DNA of 64,000 nucleotides, from assembly GCF_001682855.1 (NCBI RefSeq), contig NZ_MAQW01000029.1, positions 418,487-482,486 of the forward strand, given 5' to 3'. Of this stretch, positions 52,560 to 60,738 are shown in pieces. The notes under the pieces are model-generated. The model saw nothing but the letters and a program-made list of their open reading frames with translations. It ran no database searches and was not told the origin of the DNA. The position numbers were made by a program, and so were the translations under genes. The stretch comes from Bacillus sp. FJAT-27264 (GTDB taxonomy: Bacteria; Bacillota; Bacilli; Paenibacillales; Paenibacillaceae). How positions within the stretch are numbered: the stretch's first letter is position 1; each line of letters begins with the position of its first letter.

Positions 52560-54041
52560 TTAATCAAACACGGCCTGAATATATAAATTTGGATTGAGCA
52601 ATTCCTCGGCAGCTTGAGCAACATAACCCGTAATCGCCTCAGCGCCGATTCCCATAGCAACACTAGCCAGCGTCAACAGAGCGATCGGAAGCAACAAGCC
52701 TTTCGTTGTCCCTTTCTCCTCCTCTACACCCAGAATCGTTTCACCCCAAAAAGCGTTCATAAACAATTTGATCATAGAAAACAGAATGAACAAGCTGGCC
52801 AGCAGCCCGATTCCCCCCAGCCAATAATAGCCGGCTTCAAAGACGCCTTGCGTCGTAAATACTTTGCCAAGAAATCCGCTGAGCGGAGGAATTCCAACCA
52901 TAGACAAAGCTGCAATGAAGAACATCCAGCCTAACCCGGGGTGATGACGAATCAAGCCGCTAATTTTCTTCAAATCACTTGTTCCCGTGAGATGAACAAT
53001 GGTTCCCCCAATCATAAATACAAGCCCCTTAATCAGCATGTCGTGAATCAAATAATAAATAGAACCCGCTATGCCGGTGGATGTTAAAGAGACAAGTCCA
53101 GCCATAATAAATCCAACGCTGATAACCACATTGAAGGTTAATATTTTTCTCAAATCCCAATAACCGATCGCTCCGAGTCCACCTAGTATCATTGTAATAG
53201 CGGCTAATATCCCGATAAACATATGGGTAATTTGCGGTTCATGATAAAAGATGAGCGTAAACATTCTGAAAATGGCATATATCCCTACCTTAGTGAGTAA
53301 CGCAGCGAAAATGGCAGCGATTGCCGTTGGCGGTACACTATAGGATCCGGGTAGCCAGAAAAAGAGCAGTAATCCCGCCTTCATAGCGAAGACGATCAGG
53401 AATAATAATGCGACGGTAGTAATTAACCCATCCTGACCAACCTCTGCAATCCGCATCGATAAATGGGCGAGGTTCAATGTGCCGGTCATAGAATATAAAT
53501 AGGCTACTCCGATCAAAAAGAACGCCGACGCAATAATGTTCGTAAAAATATATTTGAGCGACTCGCCAAGCTGCCGCTGGCCTCCCCCCAATGTGATTAG
53601 TACATAGGAAGCAACCAGAAACAGTTCAAAGAAGACATATAAATTGAATAAATCCCCTGTCAAGAACGAACCGTTGACACCTGTAATCAAAAACAAAAAT
53701 AGAGGATAAAAGTACAGTTTTTCTTGTTTTCGGCCAATCGATGAAAAAGCGTAAATTAAGCAGCACACCGAGACAATGGAGGTAGCCAAAAGCAGCAAAG
53801 CACTGAACATGTCACCCACGAAGCTAATGCCGTAAGGCGCTTTCCAACCACCCAATTGTAAGGTTTGAATTCCGCCGTTTCTGATCTGATTCATCAATAG
53901 AACCGCAATGACACTGGTAGCCAACAATGCACCCAAACTAAGAATCCGCTGCAGCTTTATATTTTTCTGGAATATAATGAGGACCATCCCCATCAATAGA
54001 GGAATGATAACCGGCGCGATCAACAAATTATTCAAGCTCAT
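52560..54041 (-). CDS. mrpD: Mrp Na+/H+ antiporter subunit D
   Basis: Complex-I NuoM/NuoN-like membrane subunit of 493 residues with about 14 helices. Features are LNLYVFFELFLVASYVLITL (the conserved TM5 Glu), ADMLIKG-type DMLIKGLVFMIGG, and GLPPLSG-like GIPPLSGFLGK. It contributes ion translocation with MrpA. It overlaps mrpC by 14 bases. A second possible start (TTG, six bases on) is better spaced from AAGGGGG. Confidence 0.95.
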   Translation of the reverse strand: MSLNNLLIAPVIIPLLMGMVLIIFQKNIKLQRILSLGALLATSVIAVLLMNQIRNGGIQTLQLGGWKAPYGISFVGDMFSALLLLATSIVSVCCLIYAFSSIGRKQEKLYFYPLFLFLITGVNGSFLTGDLFNLYVFFELFLVASYVLITLGGGQRQLGESLKYIFTNIIASAFFLIGVAYLYSMTGTLNLAHLSMRIAEVGQDGLITTVALLFLIVFAMKAGLLLFFWLPGSYSVPPTAIAAIFAALLTKVGIYAIFRMFTLIFYHEPQITHMFIGILAAITMILGGLGAIGYWDLRKILTFNVVISVGFIMAGLVSLTSTGIAGSIYYLIHDMLIKGLVFMIGGTIVHLTGTSDLKKISGLIRHHPGLGWMFFIAALSMVGIPPLSGFLGKVFTTQGVFEAGYYWLGGIGLLASLFILFSMIKLFMNAFWGETILGVEEEKGTTKGLLLPIALLTLASVAMGIGAEAITGYVAQAAEELLNPNLYIQAVFD

Positions 54042-54366
54042 TCCCCCTTAATTGCTCCATGTCATCCGTCCCGAAGCTTTGGTAGGCACGATAACATAAA
54101 ACTAGTACTAGCGCTGTCACGGCAAAATTAATGACAATCGCAGTTAAAATTAATGCTTGAGGAATAGCATCCGTAAAGTTCGCGACTTTCTCTCCCAGTA
54201 GAGGGGCACTCCCTGTCTTCAGCCCACCGGAAGTAATGAGCAGCAAATTAACCGCATGGCCCACAATGGATGCTCCAAGCACAATCCGCAGCAGTTGCTT
54301 AGACAGAATCAAATAGGTTCCAATGGATATTAAAATACCGACCAGTATGACCATTAGTGTCTCCAT
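54028..54366 (-). CDS. mrpC: Mrp Na+/H+ antiporter subunit C
   Basis: NuoK-like three-helix subunit of 112 residues. GILISIGTYLILSKQLLRIVLGASIVGHAVNLLLI and DAIPQALILTAIVINFAVTALVL are typical. ATG at 54366, one base after the mrpB stop, is preferred over the GTG at 54381 because GAGG is nine bases before it. Confidence 0.93.
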   Translation of the reverse strand: METLMVILVGILISIGTYLILSKQLLRIVLGASIVGHAVNLLLITSGGLKTGSAPLLGEKVANFTDAIPQALILTAIVINFAVTALVLVLCYRAYQSFGTDDMEQLRGNELE

Positions 54367-54367
54367 A

Positions 54368-54790
54368 TTAACGATCCTCACTTATGCTTAGAATAATATT
54401 GACTGCGGTGCCTATGACAGCCAAAGCGACTCCGGTATCAAAAATCAAAGCAGATGCGAGCTCGGTATCTCCAAAGATCGGTAAATCAAAATGACCGAAG
54501 GTCTGGGTTAAAAAAGGCTTACCAAAGACCACGCTCACTGTTCCGGTCGCAACGGCAATCAACACGCCCACCGCAGAAAGCTTTTTGAAATCCACCCGAA
54601 TGTTTTCCCTTACCTTCTCGACTCCAAAAGAAAGATACAGCAGGACAATAGATGATGCCATACTCAGTCCCCCAATGAATCCTCCTCCTGGATGATGGTG
54701 ACCGTTCATAAATAAATAGATCGAAAAGGTCAATATGATTACAGCAGCTACTCGAGTTACACTTTTCAATATCACATCATTCGGTTTCAT
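54368..54790 (-). CDS. mrpB: Mrp Na+/H+ antiporter subunit B
   Basis: Four-helix subunit of 140 residues: LFMNGHHHPGGGFIGGLSMASSIVLLYL is the MnhB hallmark with its HHxPGGGF loop. AAAGGAGGG lies six bases before the ATG at 54790, which overlaps the end of mrpA by 14 bases. The longer frame has no ribosome site. Confidence 0.94.
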   Translation of the reverse strand: MKPNDVILKSVTRVAAVIILTFSIYLFMNGHHHPGGGFIGGLSMASSIVLLYLSFGVEKVRENIRVDFKKLSAVGVLIAVATGTVSVVFGKPFLTQTFGHFDLPIFGDTELASALIFDTGVALAVIGTAVNIILSISEDR

Positions 54791-57188
54791 TTTGTTCCCT
54801 CCTTTTGGAACGCTGATGAACGAATATATATACACCTAGTCCAGCAATGGATAACACGGATATTTCCAGCATCGTATCGAATCCGCGGAAGTCCACTAAT
54901 ATAGCGTTGACAATATTTTTGGCGCCCGCCAGCTCAAAGGCATTTTCAAAAAAGGATGTGATGGGTTCAAATAACTTATGCCCATTCGCGGACAATGCGA
55001 GAACGGTCACGGTTAGACCCATCGCGATCGAGATGACCAGATTCGTCAGTTTGAAAGGAATCCGTTCGATGCTTTTCTTAAGTTTCGGTAAATGGTAGAA
55101 GCACAGAAGGAACAGAACCGTTGTCACCGTCTCCACCACCATTTGTGTCAATGCCAGGTCAGGCGCCCTAAAGATCACAAAGAACATAGAAACCATATAA
55201 CCTAACGCACCCAGTGCAACAATAGCCACAATTCGATTACCGGCAAATAAGACAGTACCTGCGGCGATCACCATTGCGAGCACAAGTCCCACATCAAAAA
55301 TACTGATAGCTGCATTGCTCGAGAAATCAAACTGGATACCATGGAGTAGCAGAAGCGAACTTATCAATACAATGACAAAGAAAGAAAAAATGTAGATCAG
55401 ATAATGTCTCAGCGAGCCTGTCATATACCGATTCGTTAAGGAACCCGAGAGCCTCTCTGTACCGGATAAGCCCTGATTGTACCAATGATTCAACGTTAAG
55501 CCCTGCGGATAATTTCGCATGACCTGAATCCAACGTTTCGATGTTTTGAAAAGAAGGAGACCAACAACAATGACACCGAACGTCATTATCAGCTCCATAT
55601 TGAGCCCATGCCATGCACTGATCTTCAGGTCGTATGGAGACAGCGGCATCATCGGCAAAATGGATGTTAGTGCCGGAGTGAGAATATACTTACCCAATAC
55701 ATTGGGGAAGAAGAAAATGAGTATAACGAGTAATGCCAAAACGGCTGGTGAAAACAGCATTCCCCAAGGCGCTTCATGCACTTTTCGTGTCAATTTCTCA
55801 GGACGATATTGTCCTCCAAAGGTCTTGAATACAAAAATCATGCAATAAACGAAGGTAAATATGCTGGCTACCCAAGCAATGATCGGGAACAAGAGACCAA
55901 TGCTGCCTAAACCGAAAATACCGGCCTGGGATACCTCATTCACCGCTGCAAAAAACATTTCCTTACTCAAAAAACCGTTAAACGGCGGTAATCCCGCCAT
56001 CGATAAACTGCCAATCAAAGCGATCGTGAACGTAATTGGCATGACTTGCATCAAACCGCCAAAATAGCGAATATCCCGCCGACCTGTCTCATGGTCAATA
56101 ATACCGACAACCATGAACAAGCTTCCTTTAAAGGTCGAATGATTAAACAGATGGAATAGGGCGGCAAATGTAGCTACCGTAAAGATCGTGCCACTCTCAC
56201 CAGGTCCAAAATAGACGGCTAAAGAACCGACTCCAAGCAAGCACATAATCAATCCCAATTGACTAATTGTAGAATATGCTAACATCGCCTTTAGATCGGT
56301 CTGCCTCAGCGCCGTCAAAGAACCGTAAAGCAGAGTAATCAGACCAATTCCAGCCACAAGCCAGAACCATACGGAGCTCCCCCCGAAAATCGGAGTCATA
56401 CGAGCCACTAAATAAATACCAGCTTTGACCATCGTAGCCGAGTGGAGGTAACTGCTCACCGGAGTTGGCGCCTCCATCGCGTCCGGTAACCAAATACCGA
56501 ATGGAAATTGTGCAGATTTCGTAAATGCACCGAGCAAAACACATAACATCGCGGGAATAAATAGTACATGGCTTTGTATAACTTCCAGGTTCGCAATCAT
56601 TTCCCGAATACTGTAAGTATCCGCCATCATGATCAGCATAATAAACCCGGCTAACATGCCGAATCCGCCAAGGACAGTAATTAATAGCGCCTTTAAGGCG
56701 CCTTGGCGGGAGCTCTTGCGCTCGTACCAATAGGAGATTAATAAGAAGGAAGAAACACTGGTTAACTCCCAGAACCCGTACAGGACTAAGAGGTGATCCG
56801 AGAATACTACCCCCAGCATAGCGCCCATGAACATGAGCAAATAAATATAGAAGTTATGGAGAGCCTCTCGAACCTTAGACATATAAAATATAGAGTAAAT
56901 AATGACCAAGCTGCCGACTCCGCTAATGAGCAGACCAAATAACAAGCTGAGCCCATCCACATAGGAGATCATATTCATATCCAGGGACGGAATCCAGGAT
57001 AATGTGTATTTATACGTGTCACCAGCCGCAACACCAGGTATATACTGTAGTAAATAGATAAAAATAGATGTAGGTACAAGTAAAACGAACCATCCCGTAT
57101 GTACTACGCGATTGAAATACTTATATAAGAAGGGAACAAATATTGCACTGATCAACGGGAGAAAAATATAGGTATAGAACATAGTCAA
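54777..57188 (-). CDS. mrpA: Mrp Na+/H+ antiporter subunit A
   Basis: Large NuoL-like subunit of 803 residues with about 20 helices. FDHLLVLYGFWELTSVSSFLLI holds the conserved TM5 glutamate. FPFGIWLPDAMEAPTPVSSYLHSATMVKAG is the NuoL/MrpA proton-channel hallmark, and the C-terminal MrpA-specific part (RAPDLALTQMVVETVTTVLF) is present. AAGGAGG suits the TTG at 57188 (seven bases) or the ATG at 57182. First gene of the mrpABCDEFG operon, exchanging cytoplasmic Na+ for H+ and supporting pH and salt tolerance. Confidence 0.95.
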   Translation of the reverse strand: MTMFYTYIFLPLISAIFVPFLYKYFNRVVHTGWFVLLVPTSIFIYLLQYIPGVAAGDTYKYTLSWIPSLDMNMISYVDGLSLLFGLLISGVGSLVIIYSIFYMSKVREALHNFYIYLLMFMGAMLGVVFSDHLLVLYGFWELTSVSSFLLISYWYERKSSRQGALKALLITVLGGFGMLAGFIMLIMMADTYSIREMIANLEVIQSHVLFIPAMLCVLLGAFTKSAQFPFGIWLPDAMEAPTPVSSYLHSATMVKAGIYLVARMTPIFGGSSVWFWLVAGIGLITLLYGSLTALRQTDLKAMLAYSTISQLGLIMCLLGVGSLAVYFGPGESGTIFTVATFAALFHLFNHSTFKGSLFMVVGIIDHETGRRDIRYFGGLMQVMPITFTIALIGSLSMAGLPPFNGFLSKEMFFAAVNEVSQAGIFGLGSIGLLFPIIAWVASIFTFVYCMIFVFKTFGGQYRPEKLTRKVHEAPWGMLFSPAVLALLVILIFFFPNVLGKYILTPALTSILPMMPLSPYDLKISAWHGLNMELIMTFGVIVVGLLLFKTSKRWIQVMRNYPQGLTLNHWYNQGLSGTERLSGSLTNRYMTGSLRHYLIYIFSFFVIVLISSLLLLHGIQFDFSSNAAISIFDVGLVLAMVIAAGTVLFAGNRIVAIVALGALGYMVSMFFVIFRAPDLALTQMVVETVTTVLFLLCFYHLPKLKKSIERIPFKLTNLVISIAMGLTVTVLALSANGHKLFEPITSFFENAFELAGAKNIVNAILVDFRGFDTMLEISVLSIAGLGVYIFVHQRSKRREQNETE

Positions 57189-57313
57189 GCGTACTCCTCC
57201 TTATTCATGACTTCTGCTTCCGTATCTACATATTGACTCTTTTGTTAACATCAACTATAGTCTTACATAGTTTAAATGAGTCCTAATACTAGCATTGAGG
57301 TGAAATACTTAAA

Positions 57314-57997
57314 ATGATTAGCGTATATAATGAGAGCATTCTGGTTTGCGTTTATTATGGTCCCAATAGCGAAAGACTAATCAAACGTGGCTGTGCAATC
57401 GCTAATATCATGAAAGCTCCGCTTTATATATTGACCATCGATCCGAAGCCATTTGACGAACTGGACGCCGAGAAATTACTCTATATCGAACAATGGAAAG
57501 AATATGCCCACGCTCACGCTACGGCCCAATTTATCATGAAGGATAATGAAAGCCGCCCTGTCTATAAGGTCATTGCCGAAGTAGCCAGAGATAACAACAT
57601 TACACAGATCATTCTTGGCCAGACAGCAAGCAGCCGATGGGAACAAATTACGAAGGGATCTATCATTAATTCTTTGGTACGTGAGATCCCCTTTGTCGAT
57701 CTGCATATTGTTTCCGTTGCCCGTTATATCCGGGATGAAGAAGGTAATTATCAAAAGGGCATTCGTGCTTATTTGATTAAAGACGGGAAGAATTACCAGT
57801 TAAGCTTCAGTCACGAAAAAGAAACGGAATATGAAGGAATTTTCTTCAAAGAAGCGGATACCGATTTCGATAACGGAATTTTCCGTTTTATGAAGGATGC
57901 TTCAACTTTACATGTTCTCGTAACTGACGGGATTGTCACCGAACTAACAAATGTAGATATTAATACAGCACTGGGTCTGGATGACTCTGCACAATAA
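57314..57997 (+). CDS. KdpD-type universal-stress-domain protein
   Basis: Soluble 227-residue protein. Residues 1-135 form a UspA-like Rossmann domain of the kind found inside KdpD. The nucleotide motif GQTASSRWEQITKGSIINSLVRE matches the G-x2-S-R-W-E...G-S-I pattern. The C-terminal 90 residues are a beta-rich domain not recognised. GAGGTG lies about ten bases before the ATG. It is divergent from mrpA with about 125 bases between, so it may share its control or sense ion stress for the antiporter; that role is inferred. Confidence 0.82.
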   Translation: MISVYNESILVCVYYGPNSERLIKRGCAIANIMKAPLYILTIDPKPFDELDAEKLLYIEQWKEYAHAHATAQFIMKDNESRPVYKVIAEVARDNNITQIILGQTASSRWEQITKGSIINSLVREIPFVDLHIVSVARYIRDEEGNYQKGIRAYLIKDGKNYQLSFSHEKETEYEGIFFKEADTDFDNGIFRFMKDASTLHVLVTDGIVTELTNVDINTALGLDDSAQ

Positions 57998-58018
57998 AAG
58001 TTAATAAACAAGCTCACC

Positions 58019-58047
58019 CTCCGCATGTTCTATGCGGAGTTTTTTTA
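58019..58047 (+). terminator. Terminator after the universal-stress gene
   Basis: Eight-base stem CTCCGCAT / ATGCGGAG, five-base loop, T8, 22 bases past the stop. Confidence 0.92.
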
Positions 58048-58069
58048 TCTTTTCAAAAACACAGATCGT

Positions 58070-58633
58070 TTATAAATTCACATCCACTTTAATGGGCCGC
58101 TTCTCAACCCTGTCGATCCCCAGATACTTCAACGTTTCAGCCGTAGAATGATGATGCAAAATCGACTTTAAGATGGAGATGGCAACTCCTCTATAGTATG
58201 CATGGTAACCAAACGTCTTTCTCAGTGTATGGGTCCCGATTTTCTCAGATATCCCTACCTCCTTTGCCGAGTGATTAATAATTCGATACGCCTGCTGACG
58301 GGTAATCGGACCGGAATCCTTTTTGGATTTAAACAAATAATCCTCAGGCTTCCAATCGACGTTAGATAAATACTCGTTTAGTATCTCCCCGACCTTGCTG
58401 TTTAAGTAATGAGCCTTTTCTTCTCCTGTCTTCTCATCCTTAATATAAAGAAACTGCTTGGCATTCTGGCCATCCCAAACGTCCTGTACAGTAAGATTGA
58501 GCAAATCAAGAAGACTAATCCCGGTGTTAATTCCCAATACAAAAAGCAACAGATCCCTTAAAGAGTGTTTTCGGAGCTCCTCTTTCATCGCTTGTATGGT
58601 TTTTACGTCCCGAATCGGATTAACAAATTGCAC
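58070..58633 (-). CDS. Short tyrosine recombinase-like protein lacking the first catalytic Arg
   Basis: Integrase-family protein of 187 residues consisting almost only of the catalytic domain; the usual N-terminal SAM-like DNA-binding domain is missing. The box II motif is intact: His135-x-x-Arg138 (HTLRKTF), His161 (HHHSTAET) and nucleophile Tyr170 (TLKYLGI). At box I the expected G-L/I-R reads Gly38-Ile39-Ser40, so the first Arg is Ser (codon AGT). It may be inactive, or use other residues. It lies alone beside short repeats and near tmRNA remnants, consistent with accessory DNA. The usual start-site spacing is present (GGAGGG before the ATG). Confidence 0.85.
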   Translation of the reverse strand: MQFVNPIRDVKTIQAMKEELRKHSLRDLLLFVLGINTGISLLDLLNLTVQDVWDGQNAKQFLYIKDEKTGEEKAHYLNSKVGEILNEYLSNVDWKPEDYLFKSKKDSGPITRQQAYRIINHSAKEVGISEKIGTHTLRKTFGYHAYYRGVAISILKSILHHHSTAETLKYLGIDRVEKRPIKVDVNL

Positions 58634-58653
58634 AGAAAATCCCTCCGATAATG

Positions 58654-58715
58654 TTACTTAATTTAAGGCTAACATATATTAAGTAACATAACAATTAAAA
58701 GATTACTTAATTTAA
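58654..58715. repeat. Direct and inverted TTACTTAATTTAA repeats upstream of the recombinase gene
   Basis: TTACTTAATTTAA occurs at 58654-58666 and again at 58703-58715, 49 bases apart. TTAAGTAAC, the inverse of its first half, lies between at 58679-58687. They are candidates for recombinase or regulator binding. Confidence 0.65.
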
Positions 58716-58814
58716 TGAAAAAACTGACGGATGAGCTCTCCATTGAACATGATATCCAGTCGGATAAGAACCTAATCAACAAGCTGCGATACCCGTATTC
58801 TAAAAGCATTTTGC

Positions 58815-58862
58815 AGCAGCAGGCGCTTCGCTCCTACAGTTCCAAACTTCCCCCTCCCCTCC
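58815..58862. repeat. Partial copy of the intergenic element at 3029-3061
   Basis: GCGCTTCGCTCCTACAGTT followed by CCAAA and a CCCCTCC run matches GCGCTGTCGCTCCTCCAGTT and its CCAAA/CCCCTCC continuation at 3029-3061. It overlaps a 67-codon open frame that is therefore probably not a gene. Confidence 0.5.
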
Positions 58863-58865
58863 TTC

Positions 58866-58893
58866 CAAAAAAAAAGACCCCCATTGCGGGGAT
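58866..58893 (-). terminator. Terminator of the sensor-like membrane gene
   Basis: Minus-strand GATCCCC-gcaat-GGGGGTC followed by T9, about 75 bases past the stop at 58967. Confidence 0.8.
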
Positions 58894-58966
58894 CGTAAGA
58901 TTAGGTCTATTGTACTGACAGTTGGAAACATAGGTTTTTTCCTTATATCTATAAAAACTCCATGTT

Positions 58967-59758
58967 CTAAAGCTCTCTATAGGCTGGCTGCATCAACCCT
59001 TGAGTGGACTGATCCTCTTGGTGCTCATAATATAGCGACTGAACGGAGTCATATATTGGCGTCTCCACTGGCACTGATGGCCGTTGATATGCCTCATCCA
59101 CATACATGATTCTGCGCTGAATTTGCATGAGTCCATTCACGACGCGAAGCGCAATCCAAAAAAGGACAAGGCCAACACCTACGTACAACAGATATTGCTG
59201 ATTATAGGTCCAATCGATATGGAAGTAATTAAACAAGCTATTTTCTAAAATATTCAGTTGCATTTCATTCATCAAAATAATATGCACGGCTGGAAGAGCA
59301 ATAAAGCCTAGTCCTAATGAGATCACCGTTATCATAATTACAAAGAATACAATACCCGTAACAAATCTTAGGAAGACGAGCAGCAAATTTCGAATAAATA
59401 ACCCGCCGTCAAACCCTCTCACCATTCGCATAAACCAGTTCTGCCCAGCGTCAGACTGTTGGCCCGTAGCGTACGAGGCAGGCTGAACCGGCAAGCCTAA
59501 AATTTGTCTAATCATGCTTTGCTCAAATTTCACAATCCCATCCAACAACTTAGCTACTCCAAAAAACAGCGGGATTCCGATAAATAATGGAGTTAAAGCG
59601 ATGGATAGTGCAACTCCTGTTATCGCTACAGTAAGATAGATAATTCCTAACGGGAGAGAGAGTAAAAAATAGAGGATTGTTGCATAAGTTTTTGGATTAA
59701 AAAGCACCCAATTCACCTTACCTGTTGGCTCCTTCGCAGTCGCCCCTGTTGCGTTCAT
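58967..59758 (-). CDS. Membrane protein with putative-sensor domain
   Basis: Membrane protein of 263 residues with about four or five hydrophobic helices in two pairs (about 28-70 and 125-165, then 190-210). FNPKTYATILYFLLSLPLGIIYL and IALTPLFIGIPLF resemble the Pfam putative-sensor domain often found at the N-terminus of histidine kinases; here no kinase part follows. It is monocistronic with a terminator. It could sense membrane conditions or be structural; the assignment is from pattern memory. Confidence 0.7.
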   Translation of the reverse strand: MNATGATAKEPTGKVNWVLFNPKTYATILYFLLSLPLGIIYLTVAITGVALSIALTPLFIGIPLFFGVAKLLDGIVKFEQSMIRQILGLPVQPASYATGQQSDAGQNWFMRMVRGFDGGLFIRNLLLVFLRFVTGIVFFVIMITVISLGLGFIALPAVHIILMNEMQLNILENSLFNYFHIDWTYNQQYLLYVGVGLVLFWIALRVVNGLMQIQRRIMYVDEAYQRPSVPVETPIYDSVQSLYYEHQEDQSTQGLMQPAYREL

Positions 59759-60059
59759 TATTCAAACACTCCTTTGCTTCATAAGTCACGTTCTTCTCAA
59801 TGAATTAATTATAGCCGCCTTATTTAGCCGACATAACCGTCTTAGGGGGTGTTTGTGCCTAGACTTTAGGCTAGGACTAGCCCTGGTGAGATGAACTTTT
59901 GGAAGCAAAGACGCTATACTACACATCTTAAAATGCTATAAATTTATGCTAACGTTCCATCCTCTGCGGAATGCATGAAGAAATATGCAGTGCGCCCATT
60001 CACTTCTCTCCGCTCCTACATACAATGTGTTAGCCCATCCATTAAGGAGTGACGAGATC

Positions 60060-60419
60060 ATGTCATTTTTACCACCACCTAGTGCCCCAGGATTCCCAGG
60101 GCAGCCCGGACAGCCGGGATTTCCAGGGCAACCAGGATTCCCAGGACAGCCTGGCCAACCAGGAACCGCGGGACCCAGCTCACCTCCCCCGGGATTCATC
60201 CCTCAGCAACCTGCAATTACCCCCTTGGCTGTCGACCCCGGAGCGATTGCTGGTTGTTTATTTCGGAATACGTACGTTTGGCTCGTGAATAGAAACCAAT
60301 TCTGGTTTTTCCCGGTCTTCGTAGGGCGCACCTCGGTCGCAGGGTTTCAATGGAACGGAAGGTTCTGGGTGTATACCGGATTTGATTTGAATTTGATCCA
60401 ATCATTCACGTGTTTCTAA
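60060..60419 (+). CDS. Collagen-like short surface/spore-layer protein
   Basis: Protein of 119 residues. AAGGAGTGACG precedes the ATG at 60060, which beats the longer frame. After MSFLPPPSAP comes about 12 G-x-y triplets (GFPGQPGQPGFPGQ...), then a compact C-terminal module of about 60 residues rich in aromatic residues (YVWLVNRNQFWFFPVFVGR, GFQWNGRFWVYTG) with two Cys. There is no signal peptide. Collagen-like short proteins in spore formers are often exosporium or spore-coat components, so that is a plausible role. It is monocistronic and followed by a terminator. Confidence 0.75.
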   Translation: MSFLPPPSAPGFPGQPGQPGFPGQPGFPGQPGQPGTAGPSSPPPGFIPQQPAITPLAVDPGAIAGCLFRNTYVWLVNRNQFWFFPVFVGRTSVAGFQWNGRFWVYTGFDLNLIQSFTCF

Positions 60420-60427
60420 ATTGGAGG

Positions 60428-60460
60428 AAAAGCTCCGTTCCAGTAGGAATGGAGCTTTTT
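60428..60460 (+). terminator. Terminator after the collagen-like gene
   Basis: Stem AAAAGCTCC-TTCC / GGAA-GGAGCTTTTT with a four-base loop and T5, nine bases past the stop. Confidence 0.88.
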
Positions 60461-60597
60461 CGTGTTTAGGTTGATTTTTCTGTAAGTAGTCTCACTTCCT
60501 TCTTTAATTACCTTCTAGCTGAATTTTCCTAAGGACCTCTTGGATTAGGCTATATATTTTAGTGGCGGGCTTATACTATTGTTCTCAGTGATAAGAA

Positions 60598-60712
60598 AAA
60601 TCCACAACCTCATGTGGTCGTGGATTTAAATGATGGAGCTGAGGGAGTCAAACCCCTGTCCGAAGATAAAGGCACATAAGTTTCTACCAGTGTAGTTACA
60701 GACAGATATCAC
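60598..60712 (-). pseudogene. tmRNA (ssrA) 3'-end remnant with terminator
   Basis: Minus strand reads CTACACTGGTAGAAACTT (pseudoknot-4-like), then GGACAGGGGTTTGACTCCC (the tmRNA TpsiC arm, with GTTTGA in place of GTTCGA), then CTCCATCA (normally CTCCACCA) at 60638-60631. It ends with a perfect terminator stem at 60598-60627 and a T tail. Only the 3' tRNA-like end is present, with no 5' half or tag, so it is not a working tmRNA. It matches the remnant at 62190-62480 over about 55 bases. Such 3' fragments usually mark integration of islands or phages at ssrA. Confidence 0.8.
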
Positions 60713-60738
60713 TTTCACTGAAGACTGAGGCAAGACGT

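Noticed and set aside
58715..58918. 67-codon plus-strand frame starting MKKLTDELSIEH
   Set aside because: No ribosome site before the ATG (the upstream bases are the TTACTTAATTTAA repeat), and its second half is the dispersed repeat-like element and terminator region.
60640..60712. A tRNA gene on the minus strand, suggested by the TpsiC-like arm
   Set aside because: No D arm or anticodon arm is present at tRNA spacing; the upstream pseudoknot-like sequence fits a tmRNA 3' end instead.
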